Of a stretch of 15,020 bases of DNA, positions 1 through 6,798 are shown piece after piece. Under the pieces are notes generated by a model. That model was not told where the DNA came from. It made no database searches and saw only the letters and a program-made list of their open reading frames with translations. The DNA lies in the NCBI GenBank assembly GCA_964561525.1, contig CAZLPY010000019.1:1-15020 (forward strand). The letters are read 5' to 3'. Origin of the DNA: CAZLPY01 sp964561525. Its GTDB lineage: Bacteria; Patescibacteriota; UBA1384; CAJBMM01. A program made the position numbers and the translations under genes. The first letter of the stretch is position 1. Every line of letters begins with the position of its first letter.

Positions 1-238
1 TAACGGTTGTGTTAGTGGTATCTACAAGCAAGTGACTTGAAACAGTATAGCGTTTTCGATAAATAGGATGCACGACACTTTTGCTCATTACAACGCGGGC
101 GGTCCGGGTGCCACTTAGGTGGTCGACGGTCGCAACCCGTTCTTTTTTGCCTAGAGCTGCAGGCATCACACTATCGGTTTTTAGAATCTGCTTCTTAGTG
201 TTTTTTTTGTCGGTGATTTTTGCTGATGATTTAGGCAT
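1..238 (-). CDS. rpsQ: 30S ribosomal protein S17, 3'-truncated by window edge
   Basis: S17 is a primary 16S rRNA-binding protein of the small subunit. The visible 79 codons, translated by hand, contain a segment reading RTARVVMSKSVVHPIYRKRY, which fits the S17 OB-fold core (family pattern K-T-V-V-V-x-V-x-x-x-x-x-H-P-x-Y-x-K). The ATG at 238 overlaps the end of rpmC by 8 nt and has a GAGGAAA Shine-Dalgarno sequence close upstream. That start gives a Lys/Ser-rich N-terminal extension of roughly 30 residues before the core. An internal ATG at 166 would give a more usual length but has no visible ribosome binding site. The C-terminal end lies outside the window. Position after rpmC is canonical for the S10 operon. 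Confidence 0.88.
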   Translation of the reverse strand, partial: MPKSSAKITDKKNTKKQILKTDSVMPAALGKKERVATVDHLSGTRTARVVMSKSVVHPIYRKRYTVSSHLLVDTTNTTV

Positions 239-437
239 TGGTTTCCTCATGTAATACCGTTTCCAGACGCGCAATTGACTTTCGCAGTAGTTTGATTTGA
301 GATACGTTTTTTTCTTTTTGCAAGCTAACCGCAATGCGCAGTTTTGTTAATTGGTCCTGTTGAACCCGCCGTTCCTGGAATAGGGACGATCGTGATTTCT
401 TACGTAGCTCGGTTAGTTGTTGCTGATGTTTTTGCAT
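231..437 (-). CDS. rpmC: 50S ribosomal protein L29
   Basis: L29 sits near the peptide exit tunnel and forms part of the docking site for nascent-chain factors. The 68-residue product has the family's all-helical charged character, and its C-terminal half (KLLRKSIARLETVLHEE) matches the conserved R-x-x-I-A-R-x-x-T-V-L motif. The N-terminal half is unusually rich in Gln, Lys and Arg and matches the family poorly. The gene lies 9 nt after rplP and overlaps rpsQ by 8 nt, the standard L16–L29–S17 order. An AGAGGG sequence upstream is somewhat far from the ATG, so coupling to rplP translation is likely. Identity rests on the C-terminal motif plus position. Confidence 0.92.
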   Translation of the reverse strand: MQKHQQQLTELRKKSRSSLFQERRVQQDQLTKLRIAVSLQKEKNVSQIKLLRKSIARLETVLHEETNA

Positions 438-446
438 AATAATGTG

Positions 447-866
447 TTACCCTCTTATTTCATCTTTCATAATAAATTTGGTTCGGACAGGTAACTTGTG
501 GGATGCCAAGCGCATTGCTTCACGTGCAATTTCCTCTGCAACGCCGTCCATTTCAAACAATACCGTGCCGGGCTTCACTACTACGGCGAAGTGATCTAGG
601 GTGCCTTTACCACCACCCATTGGAGTTTCTCCAGATGTTTTGGTGATCGGTTTGTCCGGAAAAATACGGATAAATACTTTACCACCTCGACGGATGTATC
701 GAGTCATCGCTCGCCGTGCCGATTCGATTTGACGCGATGTTAGCATTCCGCGGTCAACTGATTTAATGGCATAGGTGCCAAAATCTACCGTAAGGCCTCG
801 TGTGGCGACACCCGGCATCTTACCGCGCATATTCTTACGGTGTTTAACCTTCGCTGGTAACAGCAC
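447..866 (-). CDS. rplP: 50S ribosomal protein L16
   Basis: L16 helps organise the A-site region and the 5S rRNA neighbourhood of the large subunit. The 139-residue product has the full family pattern: MLLPAKVKHRK at the N-terminus, RRGGKVFIRIFPDKPIT around residues 60–75, a MGGGKG glycine loop, and LFEMDGV followed by AREAMRLASHKLP near the end. The start codon is GTG at 866, with AAAGGAG seven bases upstream, inside the end of rpsC. The two genes overlap by 23 nt, so translation is probably coupled. Length and order are typical of an S10 operon. Confidence 0.97.
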   Translation of the reverse strand: MLLPAKVKHRKNMRGKMPGVATRGLTVDFGTYAIKSVDRGMLTSRQIESARRAMTRYIRRGGKVFIRIFPDKPITKTSGETPMGGGKGTLDHFAVVVKPGTVLFEMDGVAEEIAREAMRLASHKLPVRTKFIMKDEIRG

Positions 867-1485
867 TGCGTTCTCCTTTGTATACCCAAACCTTCACACC
901 AATTACGCCGTATGTAGTTTTAGCGTGCATCGCGGCATAATCAATGTCACTGCGCAATGTAGCTAGGGTGACCGATCCTGAAACTAGTTTTTCACTTCGT
1001 GCAATTTCAGCACCGTTTAGGCGTCCACTGACTTGAATTTTAATTCCTTTTGCGCCCGCAGCGATGCATTTTTCAATTTGAATGCGCATAGCTCGACGGA
1101 AAGAAACGCGTTTTTCGATCTGGTTTACGATAGACCCCGCGATCAATGGCGCAGAAAGATCGGGTTTCTTTACTTCTTCAATATTTGGACGAACTCGAGC
1201 GCCTGCAATTTTTTCCAGGGCACTCTTCAGCTCATTTACGCCGACACCGCTACGTCCGATAATCAGTCCAGGTTTTGCAGTTCTGATAGTAACGATAATT
1301 TCATTTGCTCCCCGGGCAATTTTGACAGACTCAATCCCAGCATTTTTGAGCTTTGTTTCGATGTGTTTACGCATCGCCAAGTCATTGTGGAGCAGGGTGA
1401 CATAATCTTTGTCAGCGAACCACATCGATTGCCAATTCTTAATAATTGGAAGCCGGAATGAATTCGGATTTACTTTACGCCCCAT
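844..1485 (-). CDS. rpsC: 30S ribosomal protein S3
   Basis: S3 lines the mRNA entry channel of the small subunit and contributes to helicase activity there. The 213-residue product starts MGRKVNPNSFRLPI and continues with WQSMWFADK, as in the family. A KH RNA-binding domain is visible near residues 70–80 (GLIIGRSGVGV), and the C-terminal domain carries SGRLNGAEIARSE and LRSDIDYA. Compared with E. coli S3 the C-terminal tail is short. GAGGTG lies six bases before the ATG, within the last codons of rplV, which it overlaps by 11 nt. The next gene downstream, rplP, starts inside this one. Confidence 0.97.
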   Translation of the reverse strand: MGRKVNPNSFRLPIIKNWQSMWFADKDYVTLLHNDLAMRKHIETKLKNAGIESVKIARGANEIIVTIRTAKPGLIIGRSGVGVNELKSALEKIAGARVRPNIEEVKKPDLSAPLIAGSIVNQIEKRVSFRRAMRIQIEKCIAAGAKGIKIQVSGRLNGAEIARSEKLVSGSVTLATLRSDIDYAAMHAKTTYGVIGVKVWVYKGERSAVTSEG

Positions 1486-1888
1486 GTTGCACCTCTTTTT
1501 TTGGCGCCGAGTCGCTACGTTTAGCGATTAGTTTTTCAGGCGTTTTTGATTTCTTCGGCTGGAACGCCGCACTTTTTAATTCGATGGTAATGTGTGACAT
1601 CTGTTTAGAAATTGGGTTAGCTCTGCCTCGAGATCCAAGAATACGTCTTTTGATACGCGGTCCCTCATCACATAAAGCTTTAGAAATAGTCAATGATTCA
1701 ATCGCTACGCCTTTGTCTTTCGCATTGGCAATTGCAGAATGTAGGGTTGCGTAAACGTCCCTCGCAGCTTGTTTTGGCATAAACCCCAGACGCTGCTCAG
1801 CTTCTGAGGCAGGTAGGCCGCGGATTGTATCTAGTACTAAGCGTACTTTACGGGGAGCGGTATGGACAAATCGAGCATGAGCTTTCAT
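1475..1888 (-). CDS. rplV: 50S ribosomal protein L22
   Basis: L22 extends a loop into the nascent-peptide exit tunnel. I place the start at the ATG at 1888 (MKAHARFVHTAPRKVRLVLD), which matches the family N-terminus. It lies 1 nt after the rpsS stop and has GAGG eight bases upstream. The open frame continues 25 codons further upstream, but that stretch overlaps rpsS in another frame and does not resemble L22. The 137-residue product carries the core through ISKQMSHITIELKS (tunnel-loop and beta-hairpin region) plus a basic C-terminal tail of about 25 residues that ends in the rpsC overlap. Macrolide-related loop residues cannot be judged by eye. Confidence 0.95.
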   Translation of the reverse strand: MKAHARFVHTAPRKVRLVLDTIRGLPASEAEQRLGFMPKQAARDVYATLHSAIANAKDKGVAIESLTISKALCDEGPRIKRRILGSRGRANPISKQMSHITIELKSAAFQPKKSKTPEKLIAKRSDSAPKKEVQHGA

Positions 1889-1889
1889 G

Positions 1890-2174
1890 TTATTTGCCTC
1901 GCTCAGCTTCTGCGGCTTTTTTACCGCCGTGCTTTTTGAATTTGCGAGTTGGAGCAAACTCACCCAACTTATGACCGATCATATCCTCAGCGATATAAAC
2001 CGGAAGATGGGTTTTTCCGTTGTGGACTGAAAAGGTCATGCCAACCATCTCCGGAAAAATGGTGCTAGAACGACTCCAGGTACGAATATTTACTTTTTCA
2101 CCAGGTTTGACGTTTTGGATCTTTTTCCATAGCTTTGGATCAATAAAAGGTCCTTTTTTCAATGATCGCGACAT
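1890..2174 (-). CDS. rpsS: 30S ribosomal protein S19
   Basis: S19 sits in the head of the small subunit with S13 and contacts the A-site finger and P-site region. The 94-residue product is textbook: MSRSLKKGPFID at the start, IRTWSRSSTIFPEMVG in the middle, then HNGKTHLPVYI, MIGHKLGEFAPTR and a basic end. GGAG lies nine bases before the ATG. It is separated from rplB by 81 nt, the longest spacer among the genes downstream of rplC; I see no convincing promoter or hairpin in it. rplV follows almost immediately. Confidence 0.97.
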   Translation of the reverse strand: MSRSLKKGPFIDPKLWKKIQNVKPGEKVNIRTWSRSSTIFPEMVGMTFSVHNGKTHLPVYIAEDMIGHKLGEFAPTRKFKKHGGKKAAEAERGK

Positions 2175-2255
2175 TATGCACTCTCCGATACGTGAATAGT
2201 GGCACTGAGCGCAGCTATCGACAAAGACATTATCATACTTGGTTGGTACGTCATG

Positions 2256-3086
2256 CTATTTGTCCCTTTTTCGGATAATAAATCGCGAGGATGGCTTATT
2301 ACGATCTCGGGTAGGATGACCAAGTGCCGGTGCTCCCCAGGGAGTTTTTGGCCCTTTCCTAAGTCCAATCGAAGTCACTCCTTCACCACCTCCATGAGGA
2401 TGGGTATTTGGATTCATTGCTTTACCGCGGACGGTTGGTCGAATACCAAGCCAGCGTTTGCGACCGGCTTTCCCATACACCACATTTTCATGAGTTGCAT
2501 TTGAAACCTCTCCAATAGTCGCACGGGCTTTGTTGTTAATACGATGCAGCTCTCCGCTCGGTAATTTTACTACTGCAAAACGCTCTTCATGCGCCAAAAT
2601 AGTGGCGGATAAGCCTGCACTACGTACTAGCACTGCTCCTCGACCAGGATCGAGTTCGATATTATGGATTGCGATGCCTGTCGGTATCGCTTGTAGTTCC
2701 ATGCTGTTACCGTTACTGATCATGGTTTTGGTAGCTGCAGTAACCTTCATACCAACCCTCATGTCTTTCGAGGCCAGTATATAAGATTTTTGACCATCGT
2801 CGTGTTGAATTAACGCAATAAATGAACTGCGATTTGGATCGTACTCGATGCTCTGTACCATTGCCTGGCCATCCGTAACACGCTGAAAATCGATGATGCG
2901 TAGTTTACGTTTGTGCCCACCACCGATATGACGGACCGTAATACGGCCTTGATTGTTGCGACCACCGCTCTTTTTTAACGGGCTGGTGAGCGATTTGTGG
3001 ACATGTTTCGTGGTCAGCGAGCTAAAGTCACGCTTGGTCGCACTACGCAGACCCGGGCTGGTCGGTTTTTGTTTATTACTTTTCAT
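2256..3086 (-). CDS. rplB: 50S ribosomal protein L2
   Basis: L2 is needed for subunit association and peptidyl-transferase function. The 276-residue product contains the full set of landmarks: GGRNNQGRITVRHIGGGHKR near residues 41–60, the SH3-like core with the GRGAVLVRSAG segment, and the C-terminal MNPNTHPHGGGEG loop carrying the conserved histidine near the peptidyl-transferase centre. The C-terminal end (SSRFIIRKRDK) also fits. Only 2 nt separate its ATG from the rplW stop, and GGTGA precedes it at a good distance. Length is the usual one for L2. Confidence 0.97.
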   Translation of the reverse strand: MKSNKQKPTSPGLRSATKRDFSSLTTKHVHKSLTSPLKKSGGRNNQGRITVRHIGGGHKRKLRIIDFQRVTDGQAMVQSIEYDPNRSSFIALIQHDDGQKSYILASKDMRVGMKVTAATKTMISNGNSMELQAIPTGIAIHNIELDPGRGAVLVRSAGLSATILAHEERFAVVKLPSGELHRINNKARATIGEVSNATHENVVYGKAGRKRWLGIRPTVRGKAMNPNTHPHGGGEGVTSIGLRKGPKTPWGAPALGHPTRDRNKPSSRFIIRKRDK

Positions 3087-3088
3087 TG

Positions 3089-3370
3089 CTATTCACCAAC
3101 GTTGAATTCTGCGATAGTTTGATTCGGTTTAATGCGAACGATTGCTTTATGAACGTCAGACCGTACTCCCAATTTGCTACCGCGTTTTTTGACTTTTCCC
3201 GGGATAGTAATGGTATGCACACTGGTGACGTCAACCTTAAATAATCGTTTGACCTCTCGAGCGATATCCGCTTTTTCTGCATTGTCAGTAACGACAAAGC
3301 TGTATTGCTTTGCTTCACTCAACCGCATGCTTTTTTCGGTTACAACCGCTTTGATGATAGGAGACTTCAT
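3089..3370 (-). CDS. rplW: 50S ribosomal protein L23
   Basis: L23 lies at the exit of the peptide tunnel, where trigger factor and SRP dock. The 93-residue product begins MKSPIIKAVVTEKSM, the family's conserved start, and contains Y-S-F-V-V, the helix IAREVKRLFKVDVTSVHT and the tail that aligns with the L23 beta sheet. Its ATG overlaps the rplD stop in an ATGA arrangement, so translation is probably re-initiated from rplD without a strong independent ribosome binding site. Order between rplD and rplB is canonical. Confidence 0.96.
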   Translation of the reverse strand: MKSPIIKAVVTEKSMRLSEAKQYSFVVTDNAEKADIAREVKRLFKVDVTSVHTITIPGKVKKRGSKLGVRSDVHKAIVRIKPNQTIAEFNVGE

Positions 3371-4044
3371 GAAGATGAGCTCAGTTCTTGTTTGGTAGCC
3401 GGTGTTTTTTTCGGTTCGGTGACCTCGGGTGTAGTATCGCCCGCAAAAAGCTGCAACAGCGCAGCTTTCGTTAATAATACCACAGAATAGTGCATCAGAT
3501 CAAGCACAGAGAGGTTTTGGGTCAAGGTGACGCGCACGCCAGGGATGTTACGAAATGCTTTTATGGTATTTTCGTCAATTTTGTCAAGTACAATGAGGGT
3601 GTCCGTAGTAACTTTTAAGTCTGTAAGTACTTTCTGTGCATGTTTTGTCTTAAGCGTAGCAAAAGCCAGTTGATCGATAACCTTGAAATTATGATTACCG
3701 AGGCCTTGTGCGAGCAAATAGAGCAGGGCTGATTGCTGCATTTTCTTTGGAATACGCTGTGCAAAGTTGCGATTTTGACGCGGACCAAAGGTTATGCCGC
3801 CACCACGCCACAACGGTGAGCGCGAAGATCCGGCACGGGCGCGACCGGTGCCTTTTTGTCGCCAAGGTTTAATGCCACCCCCGCTGACATCGCCACGTGT
3901 TTTAGTATGCGCTACCGCATTTCGACTATTTGACTGTTCAAACTGTGCCACCTGAGCAATATGGGTATCATTTGCGATTGCTACGTCAGGCACAGAAAAA
4001 CTGGTTGAAGTATGGCCGTCTTGTGCATAAGGAGTGATTTTCAT
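3367..4044 (-). CDS. rplD: 50S ribosomal protein L4
   Basis: L4 lines the narrow part of the exit tunnel; in E. coli it also represses its own S10 operon. The 225-residue product has the conserved tunnel-loop block from TKTRGDVSGGGIKPWRQKG to SRSPLWRGGGITFGP at about residues 47–88, followed by the alpha/beta globular domain (FKVID, TLIVLDK, VRVTLTQNLSVLDLM). The C-terminal 25 residues form a Thr/Pro/Lys-rich tail ending in four serines that is not part of the family core. AGGTG lies six bases before the ATG. It ends in TGA, which supports the standard genetic code. Whether this L4 regulates anything is unknown; see the rplC leader. Confidence 0.96.
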   Translation of the reverse strand: MKITPYAQDGHTSTSFSVPDVAIANDTHIAQVAQFEQSNSRNAVAHTKTRGDVSGGGIKPWRQKGTGRARAGSSRSPLWRGGGITFGPRQNRNFAQRIPKKMQQSALLYLLAQGLGNHNFKVIDQLAFATLKTKHAQKVLTDLKVTTDTLIVLDKIDENTIKAFRNIPGVRVTLTQNLSVLDLMHYSVVLLTKAALLQLFAGDTTPEVTEPKKTPATKQELSSSS

Positions 4045-4052
4045 AGTTACAC

Positions 4053-4658
4053 CTAAGCTTTTATTTCGATAAGCGAGCCCACAGCACCTGGCACCGCTCC
4101 GCGTACTACAATCAAGTTTTTTGATTGATTGACTGTTACAACATCAAGACCGGATGTTGTAACTCGCTCCGCACCCATGTGACCCGGCAAACGTTGGCCT
4201 TTCAGTACTCGCTGCGGAAACATTCCGCCGATTGAGCCAGGTTTGCGATGGTGATCAGACCCATGAGTTTCAGGTCCGCGATGGAAGTTGTGGCGTTTAA
4301 TTACTCCAGCAAAGCCCTTGCCCTTACTAACGCCTGAAACAGTCACTGATTTTTGATCTTGAAACTGAGCGACCGTTAAGGTACTACCAACTTTTAGATC
4401 GGTGGTGTCAGCCAGTCTAATTTCCCGTAGGTGCTTCGGTGTCTGGCCAGACTTTTTTACATGTCCTTGTAGTGATTTTGTGATATTTCGACTGGCTCCA
4501 TAGCCAATTTGGACGGCGTTATAACCGTCTTTATCAACTGTTTTCAGCTGAGTTACGACACACGGCCCCGCCTCAATGATCGTGACAGGCACCACAGCAC
4601 CATTATCGTCGAAGGTTTGAGTCATTCCTAATTTTTTGCCCAGCAGAAACGGCTTCAT
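4053..4658 (-). CDS. rplC: 50S ribosomal protein L3
   Basis: L3 is an early assembly protein reaching toward the peptidyl-transferase centre. The product has the family N-terminus MKPFLLGKKLGMTQ and the long conserved central extension, including KGKGFAGVIKRHNF, RGPETHGSDHHRKPGSIGG and KGQRLPGHMG, followed by VTTSGLDVV. I prefer the ATG at 4658 (201 residues) because it matches family N-termini. A TTG three codons earlier, at 4667, keeps the same frame, with AAAGGA very close to it, so the start is not certain. Unlike the other S10 genes here, rplC is preceded by a spacer of about 300 nt containing hairpin repeats. Confidence 0.95.
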   Translation of the reverse strand: MKPFLLGKKLGMTQTFDDNGAVVPVTIIEAGPCVVTQLKTVDKDGYNAVQIGYGASRNITKSLQGHVKKSGQTPKHLREIRLADTTDLKVGSTLTVAQFQDQKSVTVSGVSKGKGFAGVIKRHNFHRGPETHGSDHHRKPGSIGGMFPQRVLKGQRLPGHMGAERVTTSGLDVVTVNQSKNLIVVRGAVPGAVGSLIEIKA

Positions 4659-4667
4659 ATTCCTCAA

Positions 4668-4785
4668 GTTCCTTTAAGTTAGCACCAGTACAAGGCCAGG
4701 GACTGTACTTCATGCAACAATATATGGGTGAAGTAAGTATCCTTGGTTGCAAAGCTTGCTCGTTTTGTTACAAGCAGAGCCGATA
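4668..4785 (-). promoter_or_regulatory. Possible structured leader upstream of rplC
   Basis: On the minus strand this stretch can form several hairpins. AGTACA and TGTACT (4687–4709) enclose an 11-nt loop just before the rplC ribosome binding site. Further upstream TGCAAC can pair with GTTGCA, and GCTTG with CAAGC. I see no promoter with good −35 and −10 boxes. In E. coli the L4-controlled leader lies before rpsJ; a regulatory leader placed after rpsJ instead would be an inference only. The short stems could also be chance. Confidence 0.25.
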
Positions 4786-4964
4786 CTAGCGATTCCGATC
4801 CGACGCCTGCAGGCTAACCCGCCTTAGCGGGGTCAATCCGCAAATGGTCGGGTCGGAACTCGCCGTGCCTTGCTAGTGACTTTTGCCGGGGTTATCCCGC
4901 CAAAAGGTCACCACGCTTTGCTAGTAACTTTTAACGGAATACTTCCGTCAAAAGGTTACCACGC
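4786..4964 (+). repeat. Tandem array of three imperfect palindromic hairpin units
   Basis: Three units stand side by side, starting 5 nt after the rpsJ stop in transcription order. Unit 1 (4786–4869) has arms at 4789–4804 and 4847–4863 that pair over 16 positions with one bulged C, and encloses CCTGCAGG plus an inner CCCGC/GCGGG hairpin. Unit 2 (4873–4916) has GTGAC/GTCAC outer arms, and unit 3 (4921–4964) has GTAAC/GTTAC. Both have a TTTT/AAAA middle and GC- or AT-closed tips. Units begin CTAG and end CCACGC (GTGCC in unit 1). Outer pairs differ in a compensated way between units (T-A to C-G, G-C to A-T). No ORF is present. Orientation is given by the CTAG-to-CCACGC order. Confidence 0.85.
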
Positions 4965-4969
4965 TCATT

Positions 4970-5302
4970 CTACATTTTAATTTCTACGTCTACTCCAGCT
5001 GGCAGATCGAGGCTCATGAGCGCGTCGATGGTTTTGCTAGTTGGTTCAATAACGTCAATCAATCGTTTATGCACCCGCATCTCGAATTGCTCGCGAGAGT
5101 CCTTGTGCACATGCGGTGATCGGATAACCGTAATACTTTTTCGATCGGTTGGCAAGGGAACTGGTCCGACGATTGCAGCACCTGACCGCTCAGCGGTCTG
5201 AATTATTTGCAGCGCCGATTTATCGATAATGCGATAATCGTATGCCCGGAGTCGTATCCGGATGCGCTGTTTCGTCTCTTCTGTACCTTTTGCCATGATC
5301 AT
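4970..5302 (-). CDS. rpsJ: 30S ribosomal protein S10
   Basis: S10 is part of the small-subunit head and, with NusB, also takes part in antitermination in many bacteria. The product contains the conserved QRIRIRLRAYDYRIIDKSA, GPVPLPTDR and HKDSREQFEMRVHKRLIDV blocks and ends with the LPAGVDVEIKM motif. Starts at ATG 5302 (110 residues) and ATG 5296 (108 residues, MAKGTEE) are both possible; neither has a strong ribosome binding site. tuf lies 76 nt upstream. Unusually, rplC does not follow directly: the hairpin-repeat array starts just after the stop codon. Confidence 0.96.
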   Translation of the reverse strand: MIMAKGTEETKQRIRIRLRAYDYRIIDKSALQIIQTAERSGAAIVGPVPLPTDRKSITVIRSPHVHKDSREQFEMRVHKRLIDVIEPTSKTIDALMSLDLPAGVDVEIKM

Positions 5303-5378
5303 AAATCTCGGTTTGTGAAATATCTTACATAAATCAGATCAACGACGAGTTAGTCGCCGAAATGCAACGTACGATGCA

Positions 5379-6563
5379 TTACTTGTTAATCTTCGTTACA
5401 ACACCTGCTCCAACCGTGCGACCGCCCTCACGAATGGCGAAGCGCATACCTTCCTCCATTGCAATAGCAACGATGAGCGTAACAGACATTTTTACGGTGT
5501 CGCCAGGCATCACCATCTCAACATCAGCTGGCAGCTCACATTCACCAGTTACATCAGTGGTACGGATGTAGAACTGCGGCTTGTAGCCTTTGAAGAACGG
5601 AGTGTGACGTCCACCTTCCTCTTTAGTCAACACATATACTTCAGCGTCAAACTTGGTATGAGGGGTGATGGAACCTGGCTTGGCCAAAACTTGACCGCGC
5701 TCAATGTCCTCACGTTCAATACCGCGCAAGAGCAATCCAGCGTTATCACCAGCACGACCTTCATCGAGGATTTTCTTAAACGCTTCGATACCAGTTACAA
5801 CCGTTTTTTTAGTTGGACGGACACCGACAATCTCAATTTCCTCATTAATTTTGACCTGACCACGCTCGATGCGTCCAGTTGCAACGGTGCCGCGACCTTT
5901 GATCGAGAACACATCCTCAACCGGCATCAAAAATGGCTTGTCTAAATCACGCACTGGCTCAGGGATGAAAGTGTCGAGCGCGTTCATCAATTCCATGATC
6001 TTTTCTTCATACTGTGGGTCGCCTTCCAAAGCTTTTAACGCGGATCCACGAATAATTGGGGTGTTATCGCCATCATATTCATATTTAGTCAGCAGTTCGC
6101 GCACTTCCATTTCAACTAAGTCCAGCAATTCAGGATCGCTCACGGCGTCACATTTGTTCATAAATACAACGACACGTGGCACGCCAACCTGTTTCGCCAG
6201 CAAAATATGCTCACGAGTCTGAGGCATCGGACCATCGGTGGCTGCTACAACCAGGATAGCGCCATCCATCTGAGCCGCACCGGTAATCATATTCTTAACG
6301 TAGTCAGCGTGACCTGGGCAGTCCACATGGGCATAGTGACGCTTTTCGGTCTCGTACTCAGAATGAGAAGTTGCAATAGTAATACCGCGCGCCTTTTCCT
6401 CAGGTGCGTTGTCAATTTCCTCAAATTTTTTAGCTTTCGCCAAGCCTTTTTTGGCCAAAACGGTTGTAATGGCGGCCGTTAATGTGGTTTTACCATGGTC
6501 AACGTGACCAATTGTCCCAACGTTAACGTGCGGCTTGGTACGTTCAAATTTTTCCTGAGCCAT
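5379..6563 (-). CDS. tuf: Elongation factor Tu
   Basis: EF-Tu is the GTPase that delivers aminoacyl-tRNA to the ribosomal A site. The 394-residue product has the family's exact usual length. GTPase motifs are complete: G1 GHVDHGKT at 19–26, switch I RGITI at 59–63, DCPGH at 81–85 with the catalytic His85, G4 NKCD at 136–139 and G5 SALK at 174–177. Domain II (GRGTVATGRIERG) and domain III (HTPFFKGYKPQFYIRTTDVTG) follow. AAGGAG precedes the ATG at the best distance, and a near-consensus promoter lies about 80 nt upstream, so this gene probably heads the tuf–rpsJ–rplC transcript. Its normal guanine-binding motifs contrast with the EF-G encoded nearby. Confidence 0.99.
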   Translation of the reverse strand: MAQEKFERTKPHVNVGTIGHVDHGKTTLTAAITTVLAKKGLAKAKKFEEIDNAPEEKARGITIATSHSEYETEKRHYAHVDCPGHADYVKNMITGAAQMDGAILVVAATDGPMPQTREHILLAKQVGVPRVVVFMNKCDAVSDPELLDLVEMEVRELLTKYEYDGDNTPIIRGSALKALEGDPQYEEKIMELMNALDTFIPEPVRDLDKPFLMPVEDVFSIKGRGTVATGRIERGQVKINEEIEIVGVRPTKKTVVTGIEAFKKILDEGRAGDNAGLLLRGIEREDIERGQVLAKPGSITPHTKFDAEVYVLTKEEGGRHTPFFKGYKPQFYIRTTDVTGECELPADVEMVMPGDTVKMSVTLIVAIAMEEGMRFAIREGGRTVGAGVVTKINK

Positions 6564-6641
6564 ACTTACTCCTTACAATAATTGTATCTTTTAGTGATTA
6601 TTCTGTTTTACACAGTCAAATGCCGTAATACGGCCTCTCTT

Positions 6642-6670
6642 AATATAACTCATATTCCAAAAAACGTCAA
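6642..6670 (-). promoter_or_regulatory. Sigma70-type promoter for tuf and the S10 genes
   Basis: On the minus strand TTGACG (6665–6670) is followed by a 17-nt spacer and TATATT (6642–6647), a near-consensus housekeeping promoter. Transcription would start near 6635 and give a leader of about 70 nt carrying a small GCCG/CGGC hairpin (6622–6634) at its very start, then the strong tuf ribosome binding site. It faces away from the plus-strand promoter about 60 bp to the right. Confidence 0.8.
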
Positions 6671-6701
6671 CACTTTGGCGTTGCATCCTTATTCCGTATT
6701 A

Positions 6702-6726
6702 GTTCAATGAACCCCCACCCGGTTCA
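6702..6726. promoter_or_regulatory. Operator-like GTTCA repeats between divergent promoters
   Basis: GTTCA-A-TGAAC is a perfect 11-bp palindrome at 6702–6712. A further GGTTCA at 6721–6726 pairs with TGAACC at 6708–6713 across a 7-nt spacer. The group sits between the two diverging −35 boxes, ending 5 bp before the plus-strand −35. That is a typical place for a regulator site, but chance cannot be excluded for motifs this short. Confidence 0.3.
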
Positions 6727-6731
6727 GTAAG

Positions 6732-6760
6732 TTGCACAGAAAGCATGAGTGTGGTATATT
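6732..6760 (+). promoter_or_regulatory. Sigma70-type promoter for the plus-strand gene pair
   Basis: TTGCAC (6732–6737), a 17-nt spacer and TATATT (6755–6760) form a near-consensus promoter; the −10 box is identical to that of tuf. The expected start near 6767 leaves a leader of about 30 nt ending in a strong GAGGAG ribosome binding site. It shows that the two small plus-strand genes are likely expressed. Confidence 0.78.
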
Positions 6761-6798
6761 AATATGTTTGGGCAGAACATTCACAGAGGAGAGCGTCA

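Noticed and set aside
1889..1963. 25-codon N-terminal extension of rplV
   Set aside because: It overlaps the end of rpsS in another frame and does not resemble L22. The ATG at 1888 has a good ribosome binding site and the family N-terminus.
2174..2368. Minus-strand ORF of 64 codons across the rpsS–rplB spacer
   Set aside because: It overlaps the end of rplB in another frame and matches no ribosomal protein; it looks like a chance frame.
4786..4964. CRISPR array
   Set aside because: Units are palindromic along most of their length and differ in size. There are no uniform direct repeats with unique spacers and no cas genes.
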